Positions 1 through 6,596 of a stretch of 8,653 nt of DNA are shown piece after piece (within the stretch, counting starts at the first letter, position 1; every line of letters starts with the position of its first letter). A model generated the notes under the pieces. The model saw nothing but the letters and a program-made list of their open reading frames with translations. It ran no database searches and had not been told where the DNA came from. Source of the stretch: Gemmatimonadota bacterium (GTDB lineage: Bacteria > Latescibacterota > UBA2968 > UBA8231). A program made the position numbers and the translations under genes. The stretch is taken from contig VXZF01000460.1 in the NCBI GenBank assembly GCA_009845645.1, forward strand, positions 1-8,653. Direction: 5' to 3'.

Positions 1-658
1 TAGGCGAATCCGGGATGCTCAACTCGATTACCGACTGCGTGTTTTCGGTGATGTTGTACACCAAATCGTAATCGCGAAACTGGCCACCCTCGCCGCCGAC
101 GACGTACTCGCGCGTATTCTTCTTGAGTGGATCTCCATCGCTGGTGCCAATGACGAAGCGCTCGATGAAGCGGGTGTCGAGAAAGCGTTCGCGGGGATAA
201 AACCTGATGCGATCAACGATAAAATTGCCGCCCAAGTCGAAGATCAGGAGCTTGTTTTTGACCCGGCCGTAGTCTCCGCCCCAATCGCCATCGCCGAGAA
301 AGTGAGTCGTTGGGTCGCCGTCGAACATCGGTGCATCGCGGGCCGGAAAGTCAGCAAAACCGACGATCGTCTGCAAAGTCTCAATTCGGCCGCCGCGCTC
401 GTCCAAAAGGGGCGTCAGGTTGACCGTCGGGTCTAGCTGCTGCGGCATAATCCCATCGGAGGCGAGCGCCATTTGCACTGCGCCACCGTGCGCTTTGGCA
501 TTTATGGCCTCCCACTCAAGCTGGACAAATTGATAGGGCACATCCAACTCGGGAGCGGGCAAATCCGCTGCGCCGATGCGGTAAATGGTCAGCGCATCGC
601 TGCGACTACTCCATCCTATTACCGCCAAAAGCGCCAAAAGCCATAAGCCTCTCTTCAT
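1..658 (-). CDS. Secreted discoidin (F5/8 type C)-like protein, 3' end cut by window
   Basis: The frame is open from the ATG at 658 to the window edge (219 codons seen, no stop). Residues 1-22 form a signal peptide: MKR, a Leu/Ala/Trp-rich core, then a likely signal peptidase I site after Ser-Asp-Ala, so the product is exported. Residues about 112-215 resemble a discoidin or F5/8 type C sugar/surface-binding domain: a 'FDGDPTTHF' metal-loop-like turn (112-120), a strand 'LLIFDLGG' (137-144), then 'VDRIRFYPR' (148-156) and 'IERFVIGTSDG' (165-175). That order (D-x-D-P-T-T, hydrophobic-DLG, V-x-R-I-R-F-Y-P) is typical of the fold. Residues 23-111 are not recognised. The start is supported by a GGGGA motif 8 bases upstream. 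The gene follows a strong terminator, so it is probably a separate transcription unit from the CBM9-like gene. The unseen C-terminal part could carry an enzymatic or anchoring domain. Coding status is well supported; the domain call is moderate. Confidence 0.8.
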   Translation of the reverse strand, partial: MKRGLWLLALLAVIGWSSRSDALTIYRIGAADLPAPELDVPYQFVQLEWEAINAKAHGGAVQMALASDGIMPQQLDPTVNLTPLLDERGGRIETLQTIVGFADFPARDAPMFDGDPTTHFLGDGDWGGDYGRVKNKLLIFDLGGNFIVDRIRFYPRERFLDTRFIERFVIGTSDGDPLKKNTREYVVGGEGGQFRDYDLVYNITENTQSVIELSIPDSP

Positions 659-666
659 ACTCACAA

Positions 667-671
667 TCCCC
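667..671 (-). promoter_or_regulatory. Ribosome binding site of the discoidin-like gene
   Basis: GGGGA on the minus strand ends 8 bases before the ATG at 658, a normal Shine-Dalgarno distance. It supports that ATG as the start. A TATTAT box at 700-695 could be the -10 element of a promoter, but I see no good -35; the nearest candidate (TTGCTC, 721-716) lies inside the preceding terminator hairpin. Confidence 0.45.
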
Positions 672-704
672 GAGGTTTACAGAATGCACAAATCATAATA
701 CAAA

Positions 705-735
705 GAGGGGGAGTAGAGCAACTCTACCCCCCCTC
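705..735 (-). terminator. Rho-independent terminator after the CBM9-like gene
   Basis: An inverted repeat pairs 722-735 with 705-718 around a 3-base loop (719-721). Read on the minus strand the stem is 14 base pairs and GC-rich, with one G-U wobble (728 with 712). Read on the plus strand the same position would be an A-C mismatch, so the structure is stronger in the minus-strand RNA. It is followed on the minus strand by a T-rich run (TTTGTATTAT). It lies 35 bases after the stop of the CBM9-like gene and separates it from the discoidin-like gene. Confidence 0.85.
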
Positions 736-770
736 CTTATTTGGTGCTTAAAACCGCTAGTTGTTCGTGC

Positions 771-1697
771 CTATTGGCCGAACGAAGCCTTGATGTGGCC
801 CCAGCTATTGCCCTCGACAGACGTCGTCTGCTCCGGCAGCAACTCGGCCATGACCGGCAGCAGAATGTAGTCGCTGCCGCAAGCACCGTCGCCGTTGATG
901 CAGGGCTGGCCGCCCAGCGCCCACTTAGCGGTGCGAGGATCGTCCGAACTCGGGCCGTTGTCGTTATCGACGACTTGGATACCAACGCCGATAATCTCAC
1001 CCTCGACAAAGTCGTGGAGGATGCTGTTTTCGGGGCTGTTGTGATCGAAATCATCCCAACCAACCGTGTACCACTCGGCCTGGAAGTTGGCCTCAGTGCC
1101 GTGAGCACCATCGAGGTTGAAGGAGTCGGGGCAGCACGAATAAGGCTCTTTGTCGTGCCAAGTCGAGCTGCTCAGCCAGAACCAATAGAAGCCAAAAGGC
1201 TCGAGAGCCGGCCAGCGGTAGTGACCCGTCTGGTTGGTGCGGCCGTTGTTGCGGGCCCGTTCCTCTGCGTCTTCGTAGTCACCCGTCCAGAAGGCAAAGC
1301 GATCGGCGCTGTGGTCAGCATCGAGGAAAATCTCAATGCTGTCGTCCTGACCGCAGCAGCCAAAGCCGCCAGCATCGCGATCCCAAATGTCATCGAAGCG
1401 GTCATAGACGTAATAGACGCGATCCAGCTCGTCGTTCCAACCAACGGCGACGCGGAAGTTGAGGTTGGCAGTGTCGATCTCGCGACCGATGTCACCCTCT
1501 GCGACTTCCGTCTGGAAGATATCGATCCACAACTCCGCCGGCAGCACGTTCCACTCGGAAATGTCGCCATCCAAGTTGGGAAGGTGGGTCGACGGCCACT
1601 GCCACGCCCCGAAGATCTGGCCTTCTGGGAAGTGGGCGAGGCTAGCCGTGCTAGTCAGCATCAACGCCGTAGCGGCGAAAGCTAACAATTTTCTCAT
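771..1697 (-). CDS. Secreted CBM9/DOMON-like protein
   Basis: A complete gene for 308 residues. Residues 1-21 are a signal peptide (MRK, hydrophobic core, cleavage after Ser-Leu-Ala), so the mature protein starts at HFPEG and is exported. The core resembles family 9 carbohydrate-binding modules and DOMON-like sugar- or heme-binding domains: 'LDGDISEW' (42-49) is the typical opening, and 'DDSIEIFLDAD' (118-128) is the typical central strand. No catalytic domain is present; the fold fills most of the chain. Six cysteines lie in a striking pattern, CC at 114-115, CC at 188-189, and single C at 266 and C at 273 around an Asn-Gly-Asp loop, suggesting disulfides in an extracytoplasmic setting. Many Trp/Tyr/Phe residues could stack on sugars. 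The ATG at 1697 is fixed by an excellent Shine-Dalgarno. The gene sits between a hairpin upstream and a strong terminator downstream, so it is probably monocistronic and well expressed. The ligand is unknown; binding of glycan is family inference. Confidence 0.9.
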   Translation of the reverse strand: MRKLLAFAATALMLTSTASLAHFPEGQIFGAWQWPSTHLPNLDGDISEWNVLPAELWIDIFQTEVAEGDIGREIDTANLNFRVAVGWNDELDRVYYVYDRFDDIWDRDAGGFGCCGQDDSIEIFLDADHSADRFAFWTGDYEDAEERARNNGRTNQTGHYRWPALEPFGFYWFWLSSSTWHDKEPYSCCPDSFNLDGAHGTEANFQAEWYTVGWDDFDHNSPENSILHDFVEGEIIGVGIQVVDNDNGPSSDDPRTAKWALGGQPCINGDGACGSDYILLPVMAELLPEQTTSVEGNSWGHIKASFGQ

Positions 1698-1704
1698 TGT
1701 TGAG

Positions 1705-1711
1705 ACCTCCT
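1705..1711 (-). promoter_or_regulatory. Strong ribosome binding site of the CBM9-like gene
   Basis: AGGAGGT on the minus strand, 7 bases before the ATG at 1697. It is a near-perfect anti-16S match and much stronger than anything before the other genes here, which suggests high translation of the secreted protein. Confidence 0.9.
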
Positions 1712-1728
1712 ATGTAAGGTTTAAAATA

Positions 1729-1769
1729 AAAGGCGGTGTCACCATCTGGCGCTGTTGGCGACCGCCTTT
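1729..1769 (-). terminator. Terminator-like hairpin in the leader of the CBM9-like gene
   Basis: A perfect 9-base inverted repeat (AAAGGCGGT at 1737-1729 on the plus strand complementing 1761-1769) encloses a 23-base loop. On the minus strand the second arm runs into TTTTATTTTAA, so it has the layout of an intrinsic terminator. It lies 84 bases after the stop of the membrane/TPR gene and 31 bases before the CBM9-like start. It may end the upstream operon, or act as an attenuator in the CBM9-like leader if the promoter at 1845-1817 is real. The long loop makes it a weaker terminator than the one at 705-735. Confidence 0.6.
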
Positions 1770-1816
1770 ACTTGAGAGCATTTCTGCCGAACACTCCCTG
1801 TGTAAAACCGCCAACT

Positions 1817-1845
1817 AACAAAAAAAGGATTGGATAATTTGTCAA
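1817..1845 (-). promoter_or_regulatory. Candidate promoter of the CBM9-like gene
   Basis: On the minus strand a perfect -35 hexamer TTGACA (1845-1840) is followed after 17 bases by TTTGTT (1822-1817), a poor -10 match (3 of 6). The segment between is AT-rich with a run of seven T. It begins just 8 bases after the stop of the membrane/TPR gene. A transcript from here would have a leader of roughly 110 bases containing the hairpin at 1729-1769. The -35 is convincing, the -10 is not. Confidence 0.4.
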
Positions 1846-1853
1846 TGATTTTC

Positions 1854-3596
1854 TCAGCGAGTGTCCTCGGCCAGTGCAGTGCCGGTAGCCCACGGCATAG
1901 CACTGCGGCTCAATTCCTTGCGTTGAGCGGCCTTTTCTAGGTCTTCGACTAGAGCAGAAATTCTGACATACTCTGCTCTATTCCCCTGTTTCTTATACAC
2001 TTGAGATAGGGCCTGATATGCGCGAATATACTGGCTATCCTGCTCAATTGACCGCTTGAACGCCCGTTCTGCCTCGACTAGCTTGCCCATTTTCCAATAA
2101 TCCACGCCCATATTGTAATGGGCCTGAGCCATTTCTGGATCCAAATCAATGGCCTTGCGGTGGAGGTCTATGGCTCGATTCGGATCGCCGGATAGCGAAT
2201 AGGCGATGCCAAGATGAGTATAGGCCGGTGCAAATTCAGGATCTAGATCCACCGCTTTTTGGTGCTCTTCTATCGCGCGCTCGTACTGACCTTGTTTCAC
2301 GTAGGCCCGGCCCAAGTCGTCGTGGATTTTGCCCACATTCGGCGTCACCCGGGCCATGTATTCTCCCATTTCCAGATCCGATACCGAATAGGTGGCATCA
2401 CTCCAAGCCAAAAAGAGAATGGGTACGCCGAAGTAGAGCACTTGTCGCCCGGTCTCGAATGCATAGCGCAACCCCACCCAGCGTCCAACGCTTTCCTGTA
2501 GCCTTTCGCGCAGTCCCTTGCGGTCAACCGCGACCGCTTCGCCCTCGTCTCCGGCGACCAAATTCTGGCGGATCTCTTTTTTGCGCACTTTCCACATAAA
2601 ACCGTCGTAGTAATAGTGCAGAAAAGCCGAAGCGGCGATGATGACCTTGGCCACATCGTACATTAGGTAGTTCTCCGTCGCTCGGGCTACGGCCTCGATT
2701 CCGCCATAGGCCAAGATCAAAATCACGTAGAACAACACGATGCGAAAGCGGCCATCGGAGAACAGGAAGCGGAAGAAGGACGCGCCCAACTCCTTCGAGC
2801 GCTTGAGCACCCCGTGGTTGTAAATCCAGACGATGGCAAAGTACTGAATATCGTGGGCCAAGGCCGTAATCGCATAGCCGAGGATGATGTCTTCTAAGAC
2901 GATATAGGCATAATAAACAGTGGCAAAGGTCGTCAGCGAAATTGCCAGCTTCGGCCAAACCACTGGTATGCCCCGCGCCCGCTCGACGACCATGTTTACC
3001 ACGTAGAGAACAGCTATTCCAACTGCTAAATAGAAAACCCACTCTCTAAACTCTAAGAGAAACTCCGGTGTGATCCAGGTGTACAGGCCGAAGCCATAGC
3101 GGTGGCAGCGCTCGAGAAAATTGATCAAGTAATGGGGGCTATCGATGATGATATAGCCGAACCAAACGGCTGTCAGCCACCAGTCCAGCCGCGAACTGAG
3201 GAGTGAGGGCTTGCGGCGTTTGACATCGTAGATCCTCATGAAGCCGTAGTGCTGCATGAAGAAATGCCACAGGTCCCATAAAGCCAAGAAGATGAAGAAG
3301 CCCAGATGGCCGTTGAATACACTCCAAGCCACGAAGGCGGTTACCACCAGCGGAGAAACGAGGAAGGTCGCCTTGTGGCGGTCGAAAAGCTCTCTTTCGC
3401 CATAGGCGCGCATGAAGCCAGGTAAGTGATGGCCTACCGCAAAGAATGCCAACACGAACCAAGCAATGTCGGCCGAACTGAAGTACTGTGAGGCAATGAG
3501 CAACGCAACCAGCGATAAAAGAGGCGTGCCGATAAAAAAGATCGCATCGCAGTCGCGATTGATGATCCAACCCTGCACAGTAGAGACACCACTCAT
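1854..3596 (-). CDS. Multi-pass membrane protein with histidine motifs fused to C-terminal TPR repeats
   Basis: A complete 580-residue protein with no cleavable signal peptide. Residues about 15-400 hold roughly ten hydrophobic segments, making an integral inner-membrane domain. Histidines fall in or beside these segments in motif-like groups: 'GHHLPGF' (55-61), 'WHFFMQHYG' (110-118), 'AHDIQYF' (247-253), 'YNHGV' (259-263) and 'LHYYYDGFMWK' (326-336). Such clusters are seen in membrane metal enzymes (diiron hydroxylase/desaturase types, or Brp/Blh-like carotenoid oxygenases), but I do not recognise the family and assign no reaction. Residues 421-556 are four 34-residue units (421-454, 455-488, 489-522, 523-556); the first three are clear TPRs with G-x-Y and A-x-x-P-type consensus positions and the fourth is degenerate. 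TPRs normally bind protein partners and here probably face the cytoplasm or periplasm. The start lies 13 bases after the upstream stop with no clear Shine-Dalgarno, so translation is probably coupled. It is likely the last gene of the paralogue operon. Confidence 0.9.
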   Translation of the reverse strand: MSGVSTVQGWIINRDCDAIFFIGTPLLSLVALLIASQYFSSADIAWFVLAFFAVGHHLPGFMRAYGERELFDRHKATFLVSPLVVTAFVAWSVFNGHLGFFIFLALWDLWHFFMQHYGFMRIYDVKRRKPSLLSSRLDWWLTAVWFGYIIIDSPHYLINFLERCHRYGFGLYTWITPEFLLEFREWVFYLAVGIAVLYVVNMVVERARGIPVVWPKLAISLTTFATVYYAYIVLEDIILGYAITALAHDIQYFAIVWIYNHGVLKRSKELGASFFRFLFSDGRFRIVLFYVILILAYGGIEAVARATENYLMYDVAKVIIAASAFLHYYYDGFMWKVRKKEIRQNLVAGDEGEAVAVDRKGLRERLQESVGRWVGLRYAFETGRQVLYFGVPILFLAWSDATYSVSDLEMGEYMARVTPNVGKIHDDLGRAYVKQGQYERAIEEHQKAVDLDPEFAPAYTHLGIAYSLSGDPNRAIDLHRKAIDLDPEMAQAHYNMGVDYWKMGKLVEAERAFKRSIEQDSQYIRAYQALSQVYKKQGNRAEYVRISALVEDLEKAAQRKELSRSAMPWATGTALAEDTR

Positions 3597-3609
3597 GTCG
3601 TGGATTTAT

Positions 3610-6588
3610 CTACCTTAGGCTGGCGAAGATCGAGAGAAAGGCCAACCCCGCCGTGCGCGTCTCGGCGTCGCCATCGACAACTTCGATCGCACGTCGGTCG
3701 TAGCGTATGCCGAGCTGAGCAGTGAGCTCGTAGCCCAAATAATCTCTGCGGTTGGTCAACTGCACGGCCAAGACTGTGCCTCTGAAATCTCCGGTTCGCT
3801 CCCCCGCCCCCAGTTTATCCTCGTCGCCTATGAGGTTGTAGAACTGGCGCTGTTCAACGCCGAGGTCAACACTAGAGCTCACTAAAAGCGGGAAACGCAC
3901 CAAGAACGACCACAAAGCGTCCCAAGAGCGCCGCTCAGCCAAGTCTTGGTTAAATGGTACCTGGCGTAGAAATTCGCTTTTAAACCTAGGCGAAAGCCAC
4001 AACTGTCTCCAGTTAAAGGCATAGTCGATTTTGTCTATTAGCCCAATGAAGCCCGACGTCTTACGGCCATTGCGCCCCTCCGGACCGAGCGGGTCGAAAA
4101 GCACCACCGGATCCCCCTCCGCATCGAGAATCCTTTCCCCGGCTTCATTGAGAGCAAAGACCGCGTCTGCATTGCGCTGGCGCCACCACTCCCACTTAAA
4201 GCGATGCCGCGTGGCCCAGCGTCGCGGACTCTTGTATTCCCAGTCGGCATAGAACGTATTGATCCAAGTGTCCTCGGCGGCCAAAAGGTCGGGTACGGGA
4301 ACGTTGCGCCCACTGACCTCTTCGACGACGCTCCCCAATTCCAATTCGGGTATCATCCACTGTGAGAGCGGGTCGGGGATGGTGTCCTCAGCCCTTTTGA
4401 GCATGTCATAGACCCGCAAGGCACCCCAAGTAGGCCCAGCCCGCTGATAGGTCAAAATTCCATAGGCCGTCTCATTGCGGCGATTGGTTTCGCGCTGGTC
4501 CTGATAGAGGAAACCTCCCATCAAGCGCATCTCTGGATTGACTTGAACTCGGGCGTAGGTATTGTAGCCCCAGTGGTCCTTTTTGTAGGGATAATCGGGC
4601 AAGTCGTCGTTTTCAAAGCGCTCGGCCCAACCATTGTTATTTAGGTCAATGCCAAAAAGAAACTCCGGCCGGTCTGAGTGATAGCGCAGGAAAGGCTCTT
4701 CATAGTCGGGAAAAAGATTCTCCCGGTCGCCGTTGCTGTTCTGGTTGAAATCCGAGATGAAATCTCCGTTCTCGTCGTAGCCAGGGAAAACCGCTGGATC
4801 GGCCACGCCCTCGGAAGTGACCGTGAAGTTGCTGATCGAGGTCGTATGCGGCGGAATCAAGCTTCCCTGAAAAATCCGCAATTGGTCCGGGTGCCGGTCG
4901 TGGTCGTCGTTGTCGTCGACGAAATCGTAGAGCAGGTTGGTGGACTCGGGCGAGTAGTCGGCCACGCCGCGGCCATCGACCGGCAGCACACTGGTAGAGT
5001 ATGTCTCATCCATGCCGAAGCCCTCTAAAAAGAGCAGCCACGGACCAGACTTCCGCGCCAAGTTGAACATCCAGCCGAGAGCGGTCTCGTCATCGACGAT
5101 ACCCGAGAAACTCTCGTGCTTTTTGCGATTGATCGCAGGATATTGACGGTATTGGTTGCTGACGTTGAACTCGCCGTAGAAGTCGAAGCCGAAAAAGTCG
5201 CGCAGTTCGGCGCTGGCCCCGAAGATCTGGCTGGCTGTCGGCAGGCCGTAGTCGATGACGACCTCGCGCTGATTGAGTTCGTTCTTGATATTGCCCGGTG
5301 CCCGCTCCATGACGATGAACTGGGGCTGGCCCGAGCGATTGGTCTGGCGATCAGACGACACCTCCACCCGGTAATCGTTGGCTAGCACCAAGCGGAATCT
5401 CACGTTCTTGATGGCGGTAATAGCGTCGGCGGCCTCGGTCAGCGTCAGCCCTAGATGCTGCTGCAAAAGCAAGCGTAGGGAGCCTTCCTCAGAGGCTTCA
5501 TCCTCGGGTGCCAGCACGTACTTAAGCACGATGCTCTCAGCGCCATCGGCACGCAAGAAGCCATCGCGCAGTTCACCGCCATCGCGCACCGGGCGAAAAC
5601 CTATGCCGCTGCCAATGATGGTAGTGTCGCGCGCTACTAGCTGTACGCTATCGCCGACTGAGACCTCGCGCATTAGGGTAGTAGTAATTTCCACGTCGTC
5701 GCTGAAGAGCACCGCCCCACCTTCGCCATCCTCGGGCGAATCATCCGCAAGCCTTACTACCAGCAGGTTCAGTTGGCGGTCGAGTTGACCCGAAGTCAAC
5801 TGGCCTTTGAGTGGATTGCCCTGAAAACTTTCGCGTGCACCATTGCCGTTGTGGACGTTGACCAACGTTAGCCCCAAGGTCGCTTGGTCGGCCACGTCGA
5901 GTTCAAAACGGCCAGCCGCCAAGTTGGAAAAATTCTCCAACGAGGCCGTCGGGACATCCGCGTCAATATCGACGATGGGTAAGGTCACCCGCGAAAACAG
6001 GCCCGTAGCCCGAGTTCGTCCCGCTGCGAAGCTGGTCACCACGCCGTTGAAGCCGACCTTGTTGAAGGTCATCGGCGTCAACGTGGTGCGGATCTCGTCG
6101 CCGACGATAATCGAATAGCTATAAGTACTGGTTTGGTCTGAGGTGATAATCAAGCGGTCAAACCAGCCCGCGTAGCGGCCCGTCTTGGTGATTGAACTGC
6201 TTTCGAAAGCACGCGGCTGGGTCTGTCGCCAATCGTAGACGAGGTAGCCACGGGTGATAAAATCCCCGTAGGCGTCGTAGAAGTAGTTGCCGTCGAGATT
6301 GCGGTCTAGGTAGCGGCGGTAGGGTTCTCTGGCGTAGTTGGTGTAGCTCCATTGGCGACGCCCGTGCTCACTGAACAGCTCCTGCGGCATGTACCAGCGC
6401 ATGACCGTTGGGTCTAGCACGTCCATATCAACCGCTGCGCCGACCGAGGAGTAGCGTACCTGCTCGGCCACGCGATACCCTAGGCGATTGCCGTAATCCA
6501 TGTCCTGGGCCTTTGCTTCGCCTAGCGCCAAGGATAGGACGAAGGCGAAAATCGCCGTGAGCCTCGACATCATTCGCACCCGTCTCAT
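3610..6588 (-). CDS. Large exported beta-rich surface protein with acidic calcium-site-like motifs (paralogue of the upstream gene)
   Basis: A complete 992-residue protein. I chose the ATG at 6588, not the ATG-less extension to 6651: it is one base after the upstream stop, follows GGAG, and gives a clean signal peptide (MRRVRMMSRL, hydrophobic core 11-22, cleavage after Ala-Lys-Ala at 25-27). Residues 30-230 are an unrecognised beta-rich N-terminal region. Then come a 'DDSPEDGEGGA' block (282-292), 'DYGLPTA' (446-452), 'FGFDFYGE' (466-473) and three Asp/Asn-rich motifs, 'VDDNDDHDRHPD' (557-568), 'DENGDFISDFNQN' (605-617) and 'IDLNNNGW' (647-654), resembling dockerin, EF-loop or thrombospondin type 3 calcium sites. 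Residues about 670-992 alternate polar and aromatic residues like transmembrane beta-strands, ending in 'FLSIFASLR'; an outer-membrane barrel is plausible but the last residue is charged, not aromatic. No catalytic motif, plug or TonB box is seen. The family is not recognised; function is unknown, surface location is inferred. Confidence 0.9.
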   Translation of the reverse strand: MRRVRMMSRLTAIFAFVLSLALGEAKAQDMDYGNRLGYRVAEQVRYSSVGAAVDMDVLDPTVMRWYMPQELFSEHGRRQWSYTNYAREPYRRYLDRNLDGNYFYDAYGDFITRGYLVYDWRQTQPRAFESSSITKTGRYAGWFDRLIITSDQTSTYSYSIIVGDEIRTTLTPMTFNKVGFNGVVTSFAAGRTRATGLFSRVTLPIVDIDADVPTASLENFSNLAAGRFELDVADQATLGLTLVNVHNGNGARESFQGNPLKGQLTSGQLDRQLNLLVVRLADDSPEDGEGGAVLFSDDVEITTTLMREVSVGDSVQLVARDTTIIGSGIGFRPVRDGGELRDGFLRADGAESIVLKYVLAPEDEASEEGSLRLLLQQHLGLTLTEAADAITAIKNVRFRLVLANDYRVEVSSDRQTNRSGQPQFIVMERAPGNIKNELNQREVVIDYGLPTASQIFGASAELRDFFGFDFYGEFNVSNQYRQYPAINRKKHESFSGIVDDETALGWMFNLARKSGPWLLFLEGFGMDETYSTSVLPVDGRGVADYSPESTNLLYDFVDDNDDHDRHPDQLRIFQGSLIPPHTTSISNFTVTSEGVADPAVFPGYDENGDFISDFNQNSNGDRENLFPDYEEPFLRYHSDRPEFLFGIDLNNNGWAERFENDDLPDYPYKKDHWGYNTYARVQVNPEMRLMGGFLYQDQRETNRRNETAYGILTYQRAGPTWGALRVYDMLKRAEDTIPDPLSQWMIPELELGSVVEEVSGRNVPVPDLLAAEDTWINTFYADWEYKSPRRWATRHRFKWEWWRQRNADAVFALNEAGERILDAEGDPVVLFDPLGPEGRNGRKTSGFIGLIDKIDYAFNWRQLWLSPRFKSEFLRQVPFNQDLAERRSWDALWSFLVRFPLLVSSSVDLGVEQRQFYNLIGDEDKLGAGERTGDFRGTVLAVQLTNRRDYLGYELTAQLGIRYDRRAIEVVDGDAETRTAGLAFLSIFASLR

Positions 6589-6596
6589 ATTACTCC
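6589..6596 (-). promoter_or_regulatory. Stop-start junction and ribosome binding site between the paralogues
   Basis: The upstream gene ends TAA (6592-6590), one T follows, and ATG (6588) begins the next gene. GGAG (6596-6593) lies within the last codons of the upstream gene, 4 bases before the ATG. This spacing is short but usable, and the arrangement is typical of translational coupling. Confidence 0.65.

Noticed and set aside
28..216. A short minus-strand open frame inside the discoidin-like gene
   Set aside because: It is in a different frame from the signal-peptide-bearing frame that runs unbroken from 658 to 1, and is Ser/Ala-rich shadow sequence.
741..1685. A 314-codon plus-strand open frame opposite the CBM9-like gene
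   Set aside because: Its translation is Val/Ala/Arg-rich with no domain, no signal and no credible ribosome binding site, and it mirrors a minus-strand gene that has a signal peptide, CBM9-like motifs, a perfect Shine-Dalgarno and a terminator.
1820..1828. Run of seven T on the minus strand after the membrane/TPR gene as a terminator
   Set aside because: No convincing GC-rich stem precedes it; only a 4-base-pair ATTG/CAAT pairing is possible.
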